Assembly (NCBI GenBank): GCA_002394365.1
Contig: DGTQ01000005.1
Location: 124,001 to 188,000, forward strand
Reading direction: 5' to 3'
Origin: Prevotellaceae bacterium UBA4332
GTDB taxonomy: Bacteria; Bacteroidota; Bacteroidia; Bacteroidales; Bacteroidaceae
Length of the DNA stretch: 64,000 bases
A model generated the notes under the pieces. The model was not told the origin of the DNA. It made no database searches and worked only from the letters and a program-made list of their open reading frames with translations. Each line of letters starts with the position of its first letter. The stretch's first letter is position 1. Of the stretch, positions 20,034-29,451 are shown piece after piece. Both the position numbers and the translations under genes were made by a program.

Positions 20034-20954
20034 TTACTTGTTAACCTGGAACTTTGTTACACCGTTCTTGATGAAATCAACTATCTGATTTGCTGCTGCA
20101 AGACCAGCGTTGGTGTTAGCCTCGGCTGTCTGTGCGCCCATCTTCTTAGGTGTAGAGAAGTAGCGTCCCTCAAACTTAGCGAAATCTGCATCGGCATCGG
20201 GCTTGATGTCTGTAATATACTTCAGGTCCTCGCGCTCTGCCATAATTTTCAGGAGACCAGCCTCATCGATAACCTCCTTACGAGCTGTGTTGATAAGGAT
20301 TGCCTTCTTCTTCATTGTGCTGCAGAGGTCATAGTTGATAGACTGCTTGGTCTCTGCTGTTGCAGGGATATGGAGAGAAACGATATCAGCCTGCTTGAAG
20401 AGCTCTGCCTGAGAGGCTACTGCCTTTACGCCAGACTGCTCGATAACCTCTGCTGGGCAGAAAGCATCGTAAGCGATGACATTCATGCCGAAGCCCTTTG
20501 CTATGCGAGCCACGTTGCGACCTACATTGCCAAATGCGAGAATACCGAGTGTCTTACCCATCAACTCGCTACCTGCCTTACCATTGTAGAAGTTACGAAC
20601 AGTATAGACAAGAAGTCCGAGAACGAGTTCAGCTACTGCATTAGCATTCTGACCTGGAGTGTTCATTACCACGATGTTACGTGCTGTAGCAGCATCGAGG
20701 TCAACATTGTCGTAACCAGCACCAGCGCGAACTACAATCTTGAGGTTCTTTGCTGCATCCATAACCTCTGCATCAATCTTATCAGAGCGGATGATGATAG
20801 CATCGACATCAGCTACTGCTGCAAGAAGCTGTGACTTCTCTGTATATTTTTCAAGAAGGGCCAGCTCGAAACCAGCCTTCTCTATGATTTCCTTTATACC
20901 AGCTACAGCAGGAGCTGCAAATGGTTTTTCTGTTGCAATTAATACTTTTGCCAT
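20034..20954 (-). CDS. serA: D-3-phosphoglycerate dehydrogenase (short form)
   Basis: This 306-residue NAD-dependent 2-hydroxyacid dehydrogenase catalyses the first step of serine synthesis. The nucleotide-binding Rossmann motif is in LGILAFGNVGRNVARIAKGFG (GxGxxG variant). The catalytic Arg is in VVRAGAGYDNVD, the Glu in INTARKEVIDE-type context, and a C-terminal H-substitute region sits near KKMGAQTAEAN. There is no ACT or ASB regulatory domain, so serine feedback of the E. coli type is not expected. It follows serC on the same strand across a repeat-filled 258-bp gap. Confidence 0.92.
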   Translation of the reverse strand: MAKVLIATEKPFAAPAVAGIKEIIEKAGFELALLEKYTEKSQLLAAVADVDAIIIRSDKIDAEVMDAAKNLKIVVRAGAGYDNVDLDAATARNIVVMNTPGQNANAVAELVLGLLVYTVRNFYNGKAGSELMGKTLGILAFGNVGRNVARIAKGFGMNVIAYDAFCPAEVIEQSGVKAVASQAELFKQADIVSLHIPATAETKQSINYDLCSTMKKKAILINTARKEVIDEAGLLKIMAEREDLKYITDIKPDADADFAKFEGRYFSTPKKMGAQTAEANTNAGLAAANQIVDFIKNGVTKFQVNK

Positions 20955-21212
20955 TTTTTTAGTTGAATGTTGAAAGTTGAAAGTTGAGTGTCAGTTTTGA
21001 GTTGAGACCCCTCCCTGACCTCCCCCAAGGGGAGGAGCTACATTCTTGCTCTGGCAAGCGTAGCGCATCTGCGCGTCCGATTACTCCCCCTTGGGGGGAG
21101 TTCTTGCTCTAGCAAGCCAACAAGTTGGAGCGAGAGGGGGTCGAACCCTGAACTCTAAACTGTGAACTGTAAACTGTAAACTGTGAACTGTAAACTGTAA
21201 ACTGTAAACTGA
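20955..21212. repeat. Repeat-filled serC-serA spacer
   Basis: It holds GTTGAAAG heptads (20958-21006), paired CCTCCCC/GGGGAGG elements, the CCAAC..GTTGG hairpin element (21101-21131) and an AAACTGT heptad array (21150-21212) that abuts the serC stop codon. No gene. Confidence 0.88.
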
Positions 21213-22280
21213 TTAGTGCTTAGCCTCGAACTCCTTCATGCAAGCTACGAGAGCCTCACAGCCTTCGATAGACATAGCATTGTAGCAAGAAGCACGGAAA
21301 CCACCTACATCACGATGACCCTTGACACCAACCATACCCTTAGAGGTAGCGAAAGCGAGGAACTCATCCTGAAGCTCCTGATACTCTGGCTTCAACACGA
21401 AGGTGAGGTTCATCAGTGAGCGGCTTGACTCCTCAGCAGTACCTACGAAGAGCTTGTTGCGGTCTATCTCGCCATAAACAATCTCTGCACGCTGCTTAGC
21501 GAGCTTATCCATAGCTACCACGCCACCATGAGCCTTGATGTAACGGAGGTTCATCAGAGCTGAGTAGATAGGCACTACAGGAGGTGTATTGAACATTGAG
21601 CCCTTCTTGACGTGTGTACGATAGTCGAGCATGGTAGGAATCTGACGAGATACCTTACCCAGAGCGTCTTCCTTAACGATAGCAAATGTCACACCTGCCA
21701 TAGCGAGGTTCTTCTGTGCGCCACCATAGATGAGAGCATACTTGCTAACGTCGATAGGACGAGAAAGGAAGTCGGATGACATATCAGCAATCAATGGAAT
21801 TGGAGAGTCGATGTCATAACGCATCTCGGTACCATAGATTGTGTTGTTGGTTGTTATGTGCAGATAGTCTGCATCTGTTGGGATAGTATAGTTCTGTGGG
21901 ATGTAAGTGAAGTTCTTGTCAGCAGAAGATGCAATCTCTACTACCTCGCCGAACAGCTTAGCCTCTTTCTCTGCCTTTGTAGCCCAAACACCTGTGTTGA
22001 GATATGCAGCTTTCTTCTCGAGGAAGTTGTAAGGAACCATGCAGAACTCAAGTGATGCACCACCACCAAGGAAGATTGTCTTGTATCCCTCTGGAATGTC
22101 AAGGAGCTCCTTCATGAGAGCCTCTGCTTCATCAACTACTGGCTGGAAATTCTTTGCACGGTGGCTTATTTCCATAAGAGAAAGTCCTGAATTATCAAAA
22201 TCAAGACAAGCTGCAGCTGTCTGCTCAATAACCTCACGTGGAAGAATTGAAGGACCTGCATTAAAATTGTACTTCTTCAT
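21213..22280 (-). CDS. serC: Phosphoserine aminotransferase
   Basis: This 355-residue PLP enzyme makes phosphoserine from 3-phosphohydroxypyruvate. The start is set at the ATG at 22280 (MKKYNFNAGPSILP, the conserved family N-terminus), not an upstream in-frame ATG at 22346 that precedes the -7 element. Key motifs are GGGASLEF (phosphate contact), ADMSSDFLSRP, and the PLP lysine in IYGGAQKNLAMAGV. HRDVGGFRASCYNA is near the C-terminus. It is read from a well-formed promoter and is followed by serA. Confidence 0.95.
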   Translation of the reverse strand: MKKYNFNAGPSILPREVIEQTAAACLDFDNSGLSLMEISHRAKNFQPVVDEAEALMKELLDIPEGYKTIFLGGGASLEFCMVPYNFLEKKAAYLNTGVWATKAEKEAKLFGEVVEIASSADKNFTYIPQNYTIPTDADYLHITTNNTIYGTEMRYDIDSPIPLIADMSSDFLSRPIDVSKYALIYGGAQKNLAMAGVTFAIVKEDALGKVSRQIPTMLDYRTHVKKGSMFNTPPVVPIYSALMNLRYIKAHGGVVAMDKLAKQRAEIVYGEIDRNKLFVGTAEESSRSLMNLTFVLKPEYQELQDEFLAFATSKGMVGVKGHRDVGGFRASCYNAMSIEGCEALVACMKEFEAKH

Positions 22281-22343
22281 TACTGTGTTATAATTTAAGT
22301 TTGAAAGTTTTTCGTTTTTGTAACAGTGTGTCGTTATATTCGG

Positions 22344-22375
22344 CAAAGTTACATATTTTTTGCGACATGAACAAA
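22344..22375 (-). promoter_or_regulatory. serC promoter
   Basis: On the minus strand a TTTG -33 box (22372-22375) and a TAACTTTG -7 box (22344-22351) are separated by exactly 20 nt. This matches the Bacteroidetes sigma-ABfr consensus. Leader about 60 nt. Confidence 0.8.
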
Positions 22376-22433
22376 AAATACGGCATTATTTTGACAATTT
22401 GCGCATCTTTTTCATACTTTACGCATCGTAATG

Positions 22434-23507
22434 TTACGAGTTGGCAAGCAGGATTATAACCGTTGTAAGTACTCCGTAAACAAAAATATTGCGTGCTGTC
22501 TGTCCGAGTACCTCGTTGAGTGCCCTACCCTCGCCTATCCGTCTCATCTTGTTCCATGTTTCGATATGCAGGAAATATATGATGAAACCAAGTATCATAT
22601 TGGTGCCAGAAAAGCCAAACTCGAGAAGCACCATAATGACTGCTATGGGGACAAGAGCCATATAGAGATATTCGGTATTTTTCTTTCCTATCATCACAAC
22701 CAGGGTGTTCTTACCCGCATGGCGGTCGTTTTCTATGTCCCGATAGTTATTTACAAGCAGAAGGCAGTCTATGACCAATCCTGTGGCTACGCCCAAATTC
22801 CAAGGGAGAAGCCTGAACGTTTGAGGATTGAAAATTGAAGATTGAAAATTGAGGATTGAACGCTCGCCGAGACCGACATTGAACAGTCGAGCCGATGTTG
22901 CTTCTGCGAAGAGGCTCTGACTGTCAGGAGGTGTCAAGAGGGTCAGCGGAGCTAAAATTGAAGATTGAAGATTGAAAGATGGGCTGCTTATTGTAACATA
23001 AGTTGTAAAGACTACTGGTATGATGCCAAAGAAGATAAGTACCAACACGTCGCCTAAACCTTTCTGGGCTAATGTGGTGGTATAGAGAAAGCAGAAAAGG
23101 ACACATGCTATTCCTACAAGAATGAGTTCCCAGCCTCCCCAGAAGACAAGGGGGAAACCTACTATGCAGGCTGCTATGGATGTGAAGATTATGGCATAAC
23201 GCATTGCCTTCATGGTTACCCATCCCTGCTGGCAGGCTCTGAGGGGTCCTAATCTCCTCTCGTTGTCACGTCCCTTAAGACAATCGTAGTAATCATTAAC
23301 GAAATTGGCATCTATCTGCATGAGAAAAGCAAAGAGAAAACACAAAGCGAGGGCTACCCACTGCATCTGATGAACGTCCTTCACTATGTTCCATGCGTAT
23401 GCCCCACCTATCATCACTGGAACGGCTGCCCCCGTGAGAGTCTTTGGACGTGCTGCAAGAACCCAAGCCTTCAGCGAATTTTTACGCATATTGATATCTA
23501 CTACCAT
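22434..23507 (-). CDS. menA: 1,4-dihydroxy-2-naphthoate prenyltransferase, with a repeat-derived insert
   Basis: This 357-residue UbiA-family inner-membrane enzyme attaches the isoprenoid tail in menaquinone synthesis. Two Asp-rich motifs are visible: NFVNDYYDCLKGRD (about residue 80) and NNYRDIENDRHAGKNTL (about 250), along with multiple hydrophobic helices. Residues about 176-230 are not prenyltransferase-like. They are the translation of ATTGAAG heptads flanking a 98-bp element (22858-22955) that recurs in an intergenic region at 59874. The frame stays open, so the enzyme is probably made with an extra loop of about 50 residues. The ATG overlaps the upstream HD gene's stop (TAATG). Confidence 0.92.
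   Translation of the reverse strand: MVVDINMRKNSLKAWVLAARPKTLTGAAVPVMIGGAYAWNIVKDVHQMQWVALALCFLFAFLMQIDANFVNDYYDCLKGRDNERRLGPLRACQQGWVTMKAMRYAIIFTSIAACIVGFPLVFWGGWELILVGIACVLFCFLYTTTLAQKGLGDVLVLIFFGIIPVVFTTYVTISSPSFNLQSSILAPLTLLTPPDSQSLFAEATSARLFNVGLGERSILNFQSSIFNPQTFRLLPWNLGVATGLVIDCLLLVNNYRDIENDRHAGKNTLVVMIGKKNTEYLYMALVPIAVIMVLLEFGFSGTNMILGFIIYFLHIETWNKMRRIGEGRALNEVLGQTARNIFVYGVLTTVIILLANS
22822..22980. repeat. 98-bp element plus heptad flanks inside menA
   Basis: Positions 22858-22955 match 59874-59971 over the same 98-bp length with about a dozen substitutions and no visible indel (shared CGCTCGCCGAGACCGAC, CAGTCGAGCCGATGTTGC, CAAGAGGGTCAGCG). ATTGAAG/ATTGAAAA heptads flank it on both sides. 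Confidence 0.92.
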
Positions 23508-24133
23508 TATCTTGTCGTTTCCTCTAAAAAAAGTTTTTCAAAAACAGAACGCAACTTTACTTTGTCGCTTGCAATATTACGCAATTCTGACAGATAGCGT
23601 TCGTTATCCGACTCCCTTATCCACAACTTGATATAGCCATTGACGGAATACTTATGCTCTATGTGTTCTACAAAACGTTTCCAGTGTTCTTCCTTTGACA
23701 TCTCGGGATAGTGAGACAAGCCAAACTGTATGGTGCGTCTGATTACGGTTTCTGGTCGCAAATCGCGGTCAGCCTCAGCCACAATCTTTCCGTATATATT
23801 TCGTGGAACGTGAGAGGAACTGGCGCGATGATCCTCTACTGCTTCTTTCATGATTTCTATCTGCTGTGGAGAGAACCATTTCTCGAGTCTTTTATCAGCC
23901 TTGAGTATTTTTCCTGATGTAAGGTGATGGACTGCCCTCGGGCCTTCCAAGCCAAGGTCATGATATGCGGCTATTACATACGCCATGTCCACATCCACGC
24001 CCTGTTTTTCAGCAAGGGCGACCGACCTCTTTATGACACTCATGACGTGCTCCATATTGTGAGCAGAATCAAACGCTGCATATCTTGGGAGTACGCAGCG
24101 TTCTATAAATGTCATTATTTCGAGGTTTACCAT
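23507..24133 (-). CDS. HD domain phosphohydrolase-like protein
   Basis: This 208-residue cytosolic protein has HD-domain metal ligands visible as SAHNMEHV (His), VIAAYHDLGLEG (the HD pair, about residue 58), HHLTSG and EDHR. The family hydrolyses phosphate esters or nucleotides. The substrate is unknown. It sits in an overlapping chain with dapA upstream and menA downstream, both junctions being TAATG, so expression is translationally coupled. Two start choices exist (24133, coupled, or an internal Met at 24115). Confidence 0.85.
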   Translation of the reverse strand: MVNLEIMTFIERCVLPRYAAFDSAHNMEHVMSVIKRSVALAEKQGVDVDMAYVIAAYHDLGLEGPRAVHHLTSGKILKADKRLEKWFSPQQIEIMKEAVEDHRASSSHVPRNIYGKIVAEADRDLRPETVIRRTIQFGLSHYPEMSKEEHWKRFVEHIEHKYSVNGYIKLWIRESDNERYLSELRNIASDKVKLRSVFEKLFLEETTR

Positions 24134-25017
24134 TACAGTTTCAGTTCTTTCAAAACTGCTGATATCTTTTGAAGCGTAGTAAGACGAGTGGGAACAAGAG
24201 GCAGACGAAGAATATTCTTGAGCAATCCCATCTCACTCATCAATGCCTTGACGCCAGCAGGGTTGCCGTCAACAAAGAGAAGGCTGTAAAGCTCAGTAAA
24301 CTTATGGTGTATCTTCTGTGCTGCGCCAAACTCGCCATTAAACTCAAGGCGAATCATGCGCGAGAATTCCTTTGGCAAAGCATTGCCTATAACGGATATT
24401 ACTCCGACGGCACCTGTAGCTATCATGTGGAAAGTTATGGCATCGTCACCAGAAAGCACCTCAAAGTCTGCAGGTTTGTTCTTTATGATTTCATCTACCT
24501 GCTCTATGGAACCTGATGCCTCCTTGATGGCAACGATATTATCACAATCAGCAGCAAGGCGACAAGTCGTTTCGGGCTTGAGGTTTATGCCAGTACGCCC
24601 AGGCACATTATACAGCACAACGGGAAGCTTGGTAGCATTTGCTATAGCCTTGAAGTGCTGATACAAGCCCTCCTGAGAAGGCTTGTTGTAATAAGGGCAA
24701 ACAGAGAGCAGGCCGTCGATGCCACTCATATCGTATGTCTTACACATATTAACAACTGCAGCTGTATTATTACCGCCACATCCCATGAGCAGAGGCACAC
24801 GTCCTGAAACCTGTTTCACAATAAACTGCTTTACCTTGTAGTGTTCTTCCTCTGACAGACAGGGTGTCTCACCAGTTGTGGCGAGGATACACAAGAAATC
24901 TGCATCGTTAGACAACTGATAATCAATTATTGATGCTAAAGACTCGAAGTCAACACTACCGTCTTCATTGAACGGTGTTACCAACGCTATTCCTAAACCA
25001 CGAAAAATATTTTGCAT
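24133..25017 (-). CDS. dapA: 4-hydroxy-tetrahydrodipicolinate synthase
   Basis: This 294-residue TIM-barrel enzyme condenses pyruvate with aspartate semialdehyde in the lysine/diaminopimelate pathway. The Schiff-base lysine is in NIVAIKEASGS (about residue 164). The catalytic Tyr is in VVLYNVPGRTG (about 136), with TTGETPCLSEEEH near residue 45. It is the first gene of the dapA-HD-menA chain. The upstream 108 bp before carB hold an AAACTGT heptad array. Confidence 0.96.
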   Translation of the reverse strand: MQNIFRGLGIALVTPFNEDGSVDFESLASIIDYQLSNDADFLCILATTGETPCLSEEEHYKVKQFIVKQVSGRVPLLMGCGGNNTAAVVNMCKTYDMSGIDGLLSVCPYYNKPSQEGLYQHFKAIANATKLPVVLYNVPGRTGINLKPETTCRLAADCDNIVAIKEASGSIEQVDEIIKNKPADFEVLSGDDAITFHMIATGAVGVISVIGNALPKEFSRMIRLEFNGEFGAAQKIHHKFTELYSLLFVDGNPAGVKALMSEMGLLKNILRLPLVPTRLTTLQKISAVLKELKL

Positions 25018-25081
25018 AACTGTGAACTATACTCCGTAAGAAACGTCCTTTCAGAACTACTAAAACGAAACGCTTCGCTAC

Positions 25082-25125
25082 GAAAACTGTGAACTGTAAA
25101 CTGTAAACTGTAAACTGTAAACTGA
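25082..25125. repeat. AAACTGT heptad array at the carB 3' end
   Basis: About five AAACTGT units abut the carB stop codon. The junction (TAATCAGTTTACAG on the minus strand) is the same as after serC. Confidence 0.9.
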
Positions 25126-28100
25126 TTAGTATTCCTGCCAAGGCTTTATCATTATGCTATCCAAAGGCTGCGTGCAGAAGGCGTTGATGAAAGCACTCGC
25201 AAGACGGCTGTTGGTAAGCAGTGGTATATTGAGGTCGATGGCAGCACGACGTATTTTGTAACCGTTATCCAACTCTGATACCGTCAAATCCTTTGGGATG
25301 TTGACCACCATGTCAATTTTCTTATCATGAAGCATATCCAAAGCCTGTGGGTGACCATCTTCCGAAGGCCAATAGACTAACGTGCTTGGAATGCCACTCT
25401 CGCACAGGAACTTGTATGTTCCGCTTGTAGCAAACAATTCGTAACCATTCTCAACAAGCTGTTTGGCTGCATCGAGCATCTCTACCTTCTGCTTGGCAGA
25501 ACCCGTAGAGAGAAGTATGTTCTTCTTTGGTATGCGATAGCCTACTGAGAGCATCGCTTTAAGGATAGCACACGAGGTGTCATTGCCTATACAGCCCACC
25601 TCACCAGTAGAGGACATATCCACGCCAAGCACAGGGTCTGCTTTCTGCAAGCGATTGAACGAGAACTGGCTTGCCTTGATGCCTACATAGTCGAGGTCAA
25701 AGAGATTCTTGTCTGGTTTGTCGAACGGCACATCAAGCATAATCTTCGTAGCAAGTTCTATGAAGTTGTATTTCAACACCTTACTAACGAATGGGAACGA
25801 ACGAGAAGCACGCAGATTCGTCTCAATAACGAGAATATCATTATCCTTTGCCATATACTGGCAGTTGAAAGGTCCTGATATATGAAGTTCCTTTGCTATC
25901 TGTTTCGTTATGCGCTTTATACGACGAACAGTCTCCACATAGAGTTTCTGTGGGGGGAACTGAAGAGTGGCATCACCAGAGTGAACACCAGCAAACTCCA
26001 CATGCTCTGATATTGCGTATGCTATTATCTCACCATCCTTTGCCACGCCATCAAAGTCTATCTCCTTGGCGTGCTCTATGAACTTTGACACTACAACAGG
26101 GTGTTCGGCACTGACATTAGCAGCCAGCTGGAGGAACTTTTCTAACTCGTCCCTGTTTGAACAAACATTCATTGCTGCTCCAGAAAGCACATAAGACGGA
26201 CGCACAAGAACAGGAAAACCTACTCGCTCAATGAAGGCGTTCATATCCTCCATAGAGGTGAGTGCAGCCCATTCTGGCTGAGCTACCCCTATGCGGTTAA
26301 GCATAGAAGAGAACAAGGCACGGTCCTCACAGTTGTCGATATCTTTTGCAGAAGTTCCGAGGATAGGCACATTTTCTGCATCAAGCTTCATTGCAAGGTT
26401 GTTTGGTATCTGACCTCCTGTTGAGACAATCACTCCGTAAGGATTCTCCAAGTCGAGAATATCCATAACCCTCTCAAAAGTGAGTTCGTCAAAATACAGA
26501 CGGTCACACATATCGTAATCTGTAGAAACGGTCTCTGGGTTGTAGTTTATCATCACCGAACGATAACCCTGCTTGCGAATAGTATTCAGAGCCTGGACAC
26601 CACACCAATCGAACTCTACAGAGGAACCAATGCGATAAGCACCAGAGCCAAGGACGACTATGGACTTCTTGTCATTCTCAAACTTTATATCACTTGCCAC
26701 TCCTGCATAAGTAACATAAAGGTAGTTTGTCTGCGCTGGGTACTCTGCCGCAAGTGTGTCTATCTGTTTTACTACAGGCACAATACCATAACTCTTTCTC
26801 AGAGCTCTTACTGCGAGTATTGCCTTGTGCATATTGCCCATTTCCTTGTCCAGACCTACTGCACGCGCTATCTGGAAATCGGTAAAGCCATAGACCTTGG
26901 CTGTTCGCATAAGTTCCTTATCCATCGCATTGATAGACTTACACCTGTCCATCTCGTCGTCGATATCCACAATGTGCTGCAACTTCTCGAGGAACCACAT
27001 GTCAATCTTGGTCATCTCGTGAATCTGCTCCACATTATATATCTTACGCTTCAATGCCTTTGCTATGACGAAGATACGCTTATCCGTCGGAGCTTTCAGA
27101 GCGCCCTCGATATCATCTATCTGCAGTACTTTGTTCTCCACGAAACCATGCATGCCCTGTCCTATCATGCGAAGACCTTTCTGTATGGCTTCCTCGAAGT
27201 TACGACCTATTGCCATAACCTCGCCCACAGACTTCATGGAGGAGCCTAATTCCTTGTCAACGCCACGGAACTTTGACAAATCCCAACGTGGTATTTTACA
27301 TACGACATAGTCAAGAGCAGGCTCAAAGAATGCAGAAGTTGTCTTAGTTACTGAATTCTTCAATTCGAAGAGGCCATAACCCATGCCGAGCTTTGCGGCT
27401 ACGAAAGCAAGAGGGTATCCAGTAGCCTTTGACGCAAGAGCAGAAGAACGGCTCAAACGCGCATTAACCTCAATTACACGATAATCCTCTGACTGAGGGT
27501 CAAAAGCATACTGAACATTACACTCGCCCACAATACCGATATGACGTATAATCTTTATAGCGAGAGCACGCAGTTTGTGATATTCTGAGTTTGTAAGCGT
27601 CTGTGAAGGTGCTATGACTATAGACTCACCAGTATGTATGCCAAGAGGGTCAAAATTCTCCATGTTACATACGGTGATACAATTATCATAACGGTCACGC
27701 ACTACCTCATACTCTATCTCCTTCCAACCCTTCAAGGATTTTTCTACCAGTACCTGTGGAGAGAAGGAGAAAGCCTTCTCGGCAAGTTTGTTGAGTTCTT
27801 CCTCATTATCACAGAATCCCGACCCTAAACCACCGAGAGCATATGCAGCACGAATAATCACAGGATACCCTAATTCATTAGCCGCCTTGCGTGCATCTTC
27901 TATATTCTCTACAGCATGAGACTTTATCGTCTTAACTCCTATCTCGTCAAGTCGTTCTACGAAGAGCTCACGATCTTCTGTATCCATGATAGCCTGAACT
28001 GGTGTGCCCAGTACTTTCACTCCGTATTTTTCCAATACACCAGTTTGGTAGAGTTCCACGCCACAGTTAAGGGCTGTCTGTCCACCAAAGGCGAGCAGTA

Positions 28101-28353
28101 TGCCATCAGGTTGTTCTTTCTGTATTACGCGTTCAACAAAATATGGTTGAACAGGAAGGAAATACACCTTATCAGCAACACCTTCCGAAGTCTGCACTGT
28201 TGCGATGTTAGGGTTTATCAAGACCGTCTCTACTCCCTCCTCGCGAAGTGCTTTGAGAGCCTGCGAACCAGAATAGTCAAATTCACCTGCCTCGCCTATC
28301 TTGAGTGCTCCTGAACCGAGGAGTAACACTTTTTTTATATTCTCGTCTTTCAT
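25126..28353 (-). CDS. carB: Carbamoyl-phosphate synthase large subunit
   Basis: This 1075-residue protein has two duplicated ATP-grasp halves. GSGALKIGEAGEFDYSGSQ opens the first, and VVLGSGAYRIGSSVEFDW opens the second at about residue 567. It ends in an MGS-like regulatory domain (residues about 940-1070). It makes carbamoyl phosphate for arginine and pyrimidines from bicarbonate, ATP and ammonia channelled from CarA. Its start overlaps the carA stop by 4 nt (ATGA). Length and order are standard. Confidence 0.97.
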   Translation of the reverse strand: MKDENIKKVLLLGSGALKIGEAGEFDYSGSQALKALREEGVETVLINPNIATVQTSEGVADKVYFLPVQPYFVERVIQKEQPDGILLAFGGQTALNCGVELYQTGVLEKYGVKVLGTPVQAIMDTEDRELFVERLDEIGVKTIKSHAVENIEDARKAANELGYPVIIRAAYALGGLGSGFCDNEEELNKLAEKAFSFSPQVLVEKSLKGWKEIEYEVVRDRYDNCITVCNMENFDPLGIHTGESIVIAPSQTLTNSEYHKLRALAIKIIRHIGIVGECNVQYAFDPQSEDYRVIEVNARLSRSSALASKATGYPLAFVAAKLGMGYGLFELKNSVTKTTSAFFEPALDYVVCKIPRWDLSKFRGVDKELGSSMKSVGEVMAIGRNFEEAIQKGLRMIGQGMHGFVENKVLQIDDIEGALKAPTDKRIFVIAKALKRKIYNVEQIHEMTKIDMWFLEKLQHIVDIDDEMDRCKSINAMDKELMRTAKVYGFTDFQIARAVGLDKEMGNMHKAILAVRALRKSYGIVPVVKQIDTLAAEYPAQTNYLYVTYAGVASDIKFENDKKSIVVLGSGAYRIGSSVEFDWCGVQALNTIRKQGYRSVMINYNPETVSTDYDMCDRLYFDELTFERVMDILDLENPYGVIVSTGGQIPNNLAMKLDAENVPILGTSAKDIDNCEDRALFSSMLNRIGVAQPEWAALTSMEDMNAFIERVGFPVLVRPSYVLSGAAMNVCSNRDELEKFLQLAANVSAEHPVVVSKFIEHAKEIDFDGVAKDGEIIAYAISEHVEFAGVHSGDATLQFPPQKLYVETVRRIKRITKQIAKELHISGPFNCQYMAKDNDILVIETNLRASRSFPFVSKVLKYNFIELATKIMLDVPFDKPDKNLFDLDYVGIKASQFSFNRLQKADPVLGVDMSSTGEVGCIGNDTSCAILKAMLSVGYRIPKKNILLSTGSAKQKVEMLDAAKQLVENGYELFATSGTYKFLCESGIPSTLVYWPSEDGHPQALDMLHDKKIDMVVNIPKDLTVSELDNGYKIRRAAIDLNIPLLTNSRLASAFINAFCTQPLDSIMIKPWQEY

Positions 28354-29447
28354 TTCCTTAGTGCCTCAACAAATTTATCAAACATAAACTCTGTGTCAAC
28401 TGGTCCAGAGCAAGCTTCTGGATGGAATTGGCTTGAAAACCAACTCTTGCTCTTGTGGCGTATTCCCTCATTTGAACCATCGTTCATATTAACGAATAGT
28501 TCCTCCCAATCGGTTCCAAGGGTTGACGCATCAACAGCATAGCCATGATTCTGGGAAGTAACGAAACACTTGTCCGTTCCCACCATGCGCACTGGCTGAT
28601 TATGAGAACGATGTCCGTACTTCAATTTATAAATCTTCGCTCCAGCCGCTTTAGCCAGCAACTGATTTCCCATACAGATACCACAAATAGGCTTATCGCT
28701 CTTTTGCATCTGCTTCTTTAGTATCTTTACGGCATCCTCACACATATCTGGGTCACCAGGACCATTAGCAAGAAACAAACCGTCGAATTCCATATCCGTG
28801 TAGTCGTAATTCCAAGGAACTCGTATCACCTCGCAACCGCGATTTATAAGACACCTTATTATATTAGCTTTCACACCACAATCAACAAGGATTACTTTTT
28901 TCGTTGGGGTTTGGGGGTTTGAGCTTTGAGGTTTATAAGTGATAATTTCCTTAGTTGAAACTTTGTCCACAAAGTTTACACCACTGTAGTCGGCTTCAGG
29001 GATGTTGTCGGGCTCATCGTCAAAAAGTATCTTACCCATCATCACACCCTGTTCGCGCAATACCTTGGTGAGTTCGCGAGTGTCTATACCTGTGATTCCA
29101 GGCACTTTTTCACGCTTCAACCATTCAGCCAGGCTCTCTTTCGCATTCCAGTGACTGTATTTCTCACTATAATCTGCCACTACTATGGCAGATGCATATA
29201 TTTTGTCGCTCTCCATGAATGTGGGGAGTCCGTTTTCCTCAAAGGTAAATGGAGGCACACCATAGTTTCCCACGAGAGGAAACGTGAGCACCATAATCTG
29301 CCCTGCATAAGACGGGTCTGTCAGACTTTCAGGGTATCCCATCATGGCAGTGTTAAACACCACTTCACCTGCCACTGGTGCGTCATAGCCGAATGACTTA
29401 CCATGAAACTTTGTACCGTCTTGTAATAATAATGTAACGTCTTTCAT
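28350..29447 (-). CDS. carA: Carbamoyl-phosphate synthase small subunit
   Basis: This 365-residue glutamine amidotransferase subunit has an N-terminal CPSase domain (FNTAMMGYPESLTDPSYAGQ), then a class I GATase domain with nucleophile Cys in CGICMGNQLLA and His/Glu in FHPEACSGP. The linker at about 166-180 (YKPQSSNPQTPTK) is encoded by a CAAACCT/CAAACCC-type repeat (about 28908-28940), so the interdomain linker has been lengthened by repeat sequence. It starts 4 nt after glmS. Confidence 0.97.
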   Translation of the reverse strand: MKDVTLLLQDGTKFHGKSFGYDAPVAGEVVFNTAMMGYPESLTDPSYAGQIMVLTFPLVGNYGVPPFTFEENGLPTFMESDKIYASAIVVADYSEKYSHWNAKESLAEWLKREKVPGITGIDTRELTKVLREQGVMMGKILFDDEPDNIPEADYSGVNFVDKVSTKEIITYKPQSSNPQTPTKKVILVDCGVKANIIRCLINRGCEVIRVPWNYDYTDMEFDGLFLANGPGDPDMCEDAVKILKKQMQKSDKPICGICMGNQLLAKAAGAKIYKLKYGHRSHNQPVRMVGTDKCFVTSQNHGYAVDASTLGTDWEELFVNMNDGSNEGIRHKSKSWFSSQFHPEACSGPVDTEFMFDKFVEALRK

Positions 29448-29451
29448 CTGT

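Noticed and set aside
23615..23625. DnaA-box-like TTATCCACA (also at about 36483)
   Set aside because: Single copies inside coding sequence, not clustered, so not an origin.
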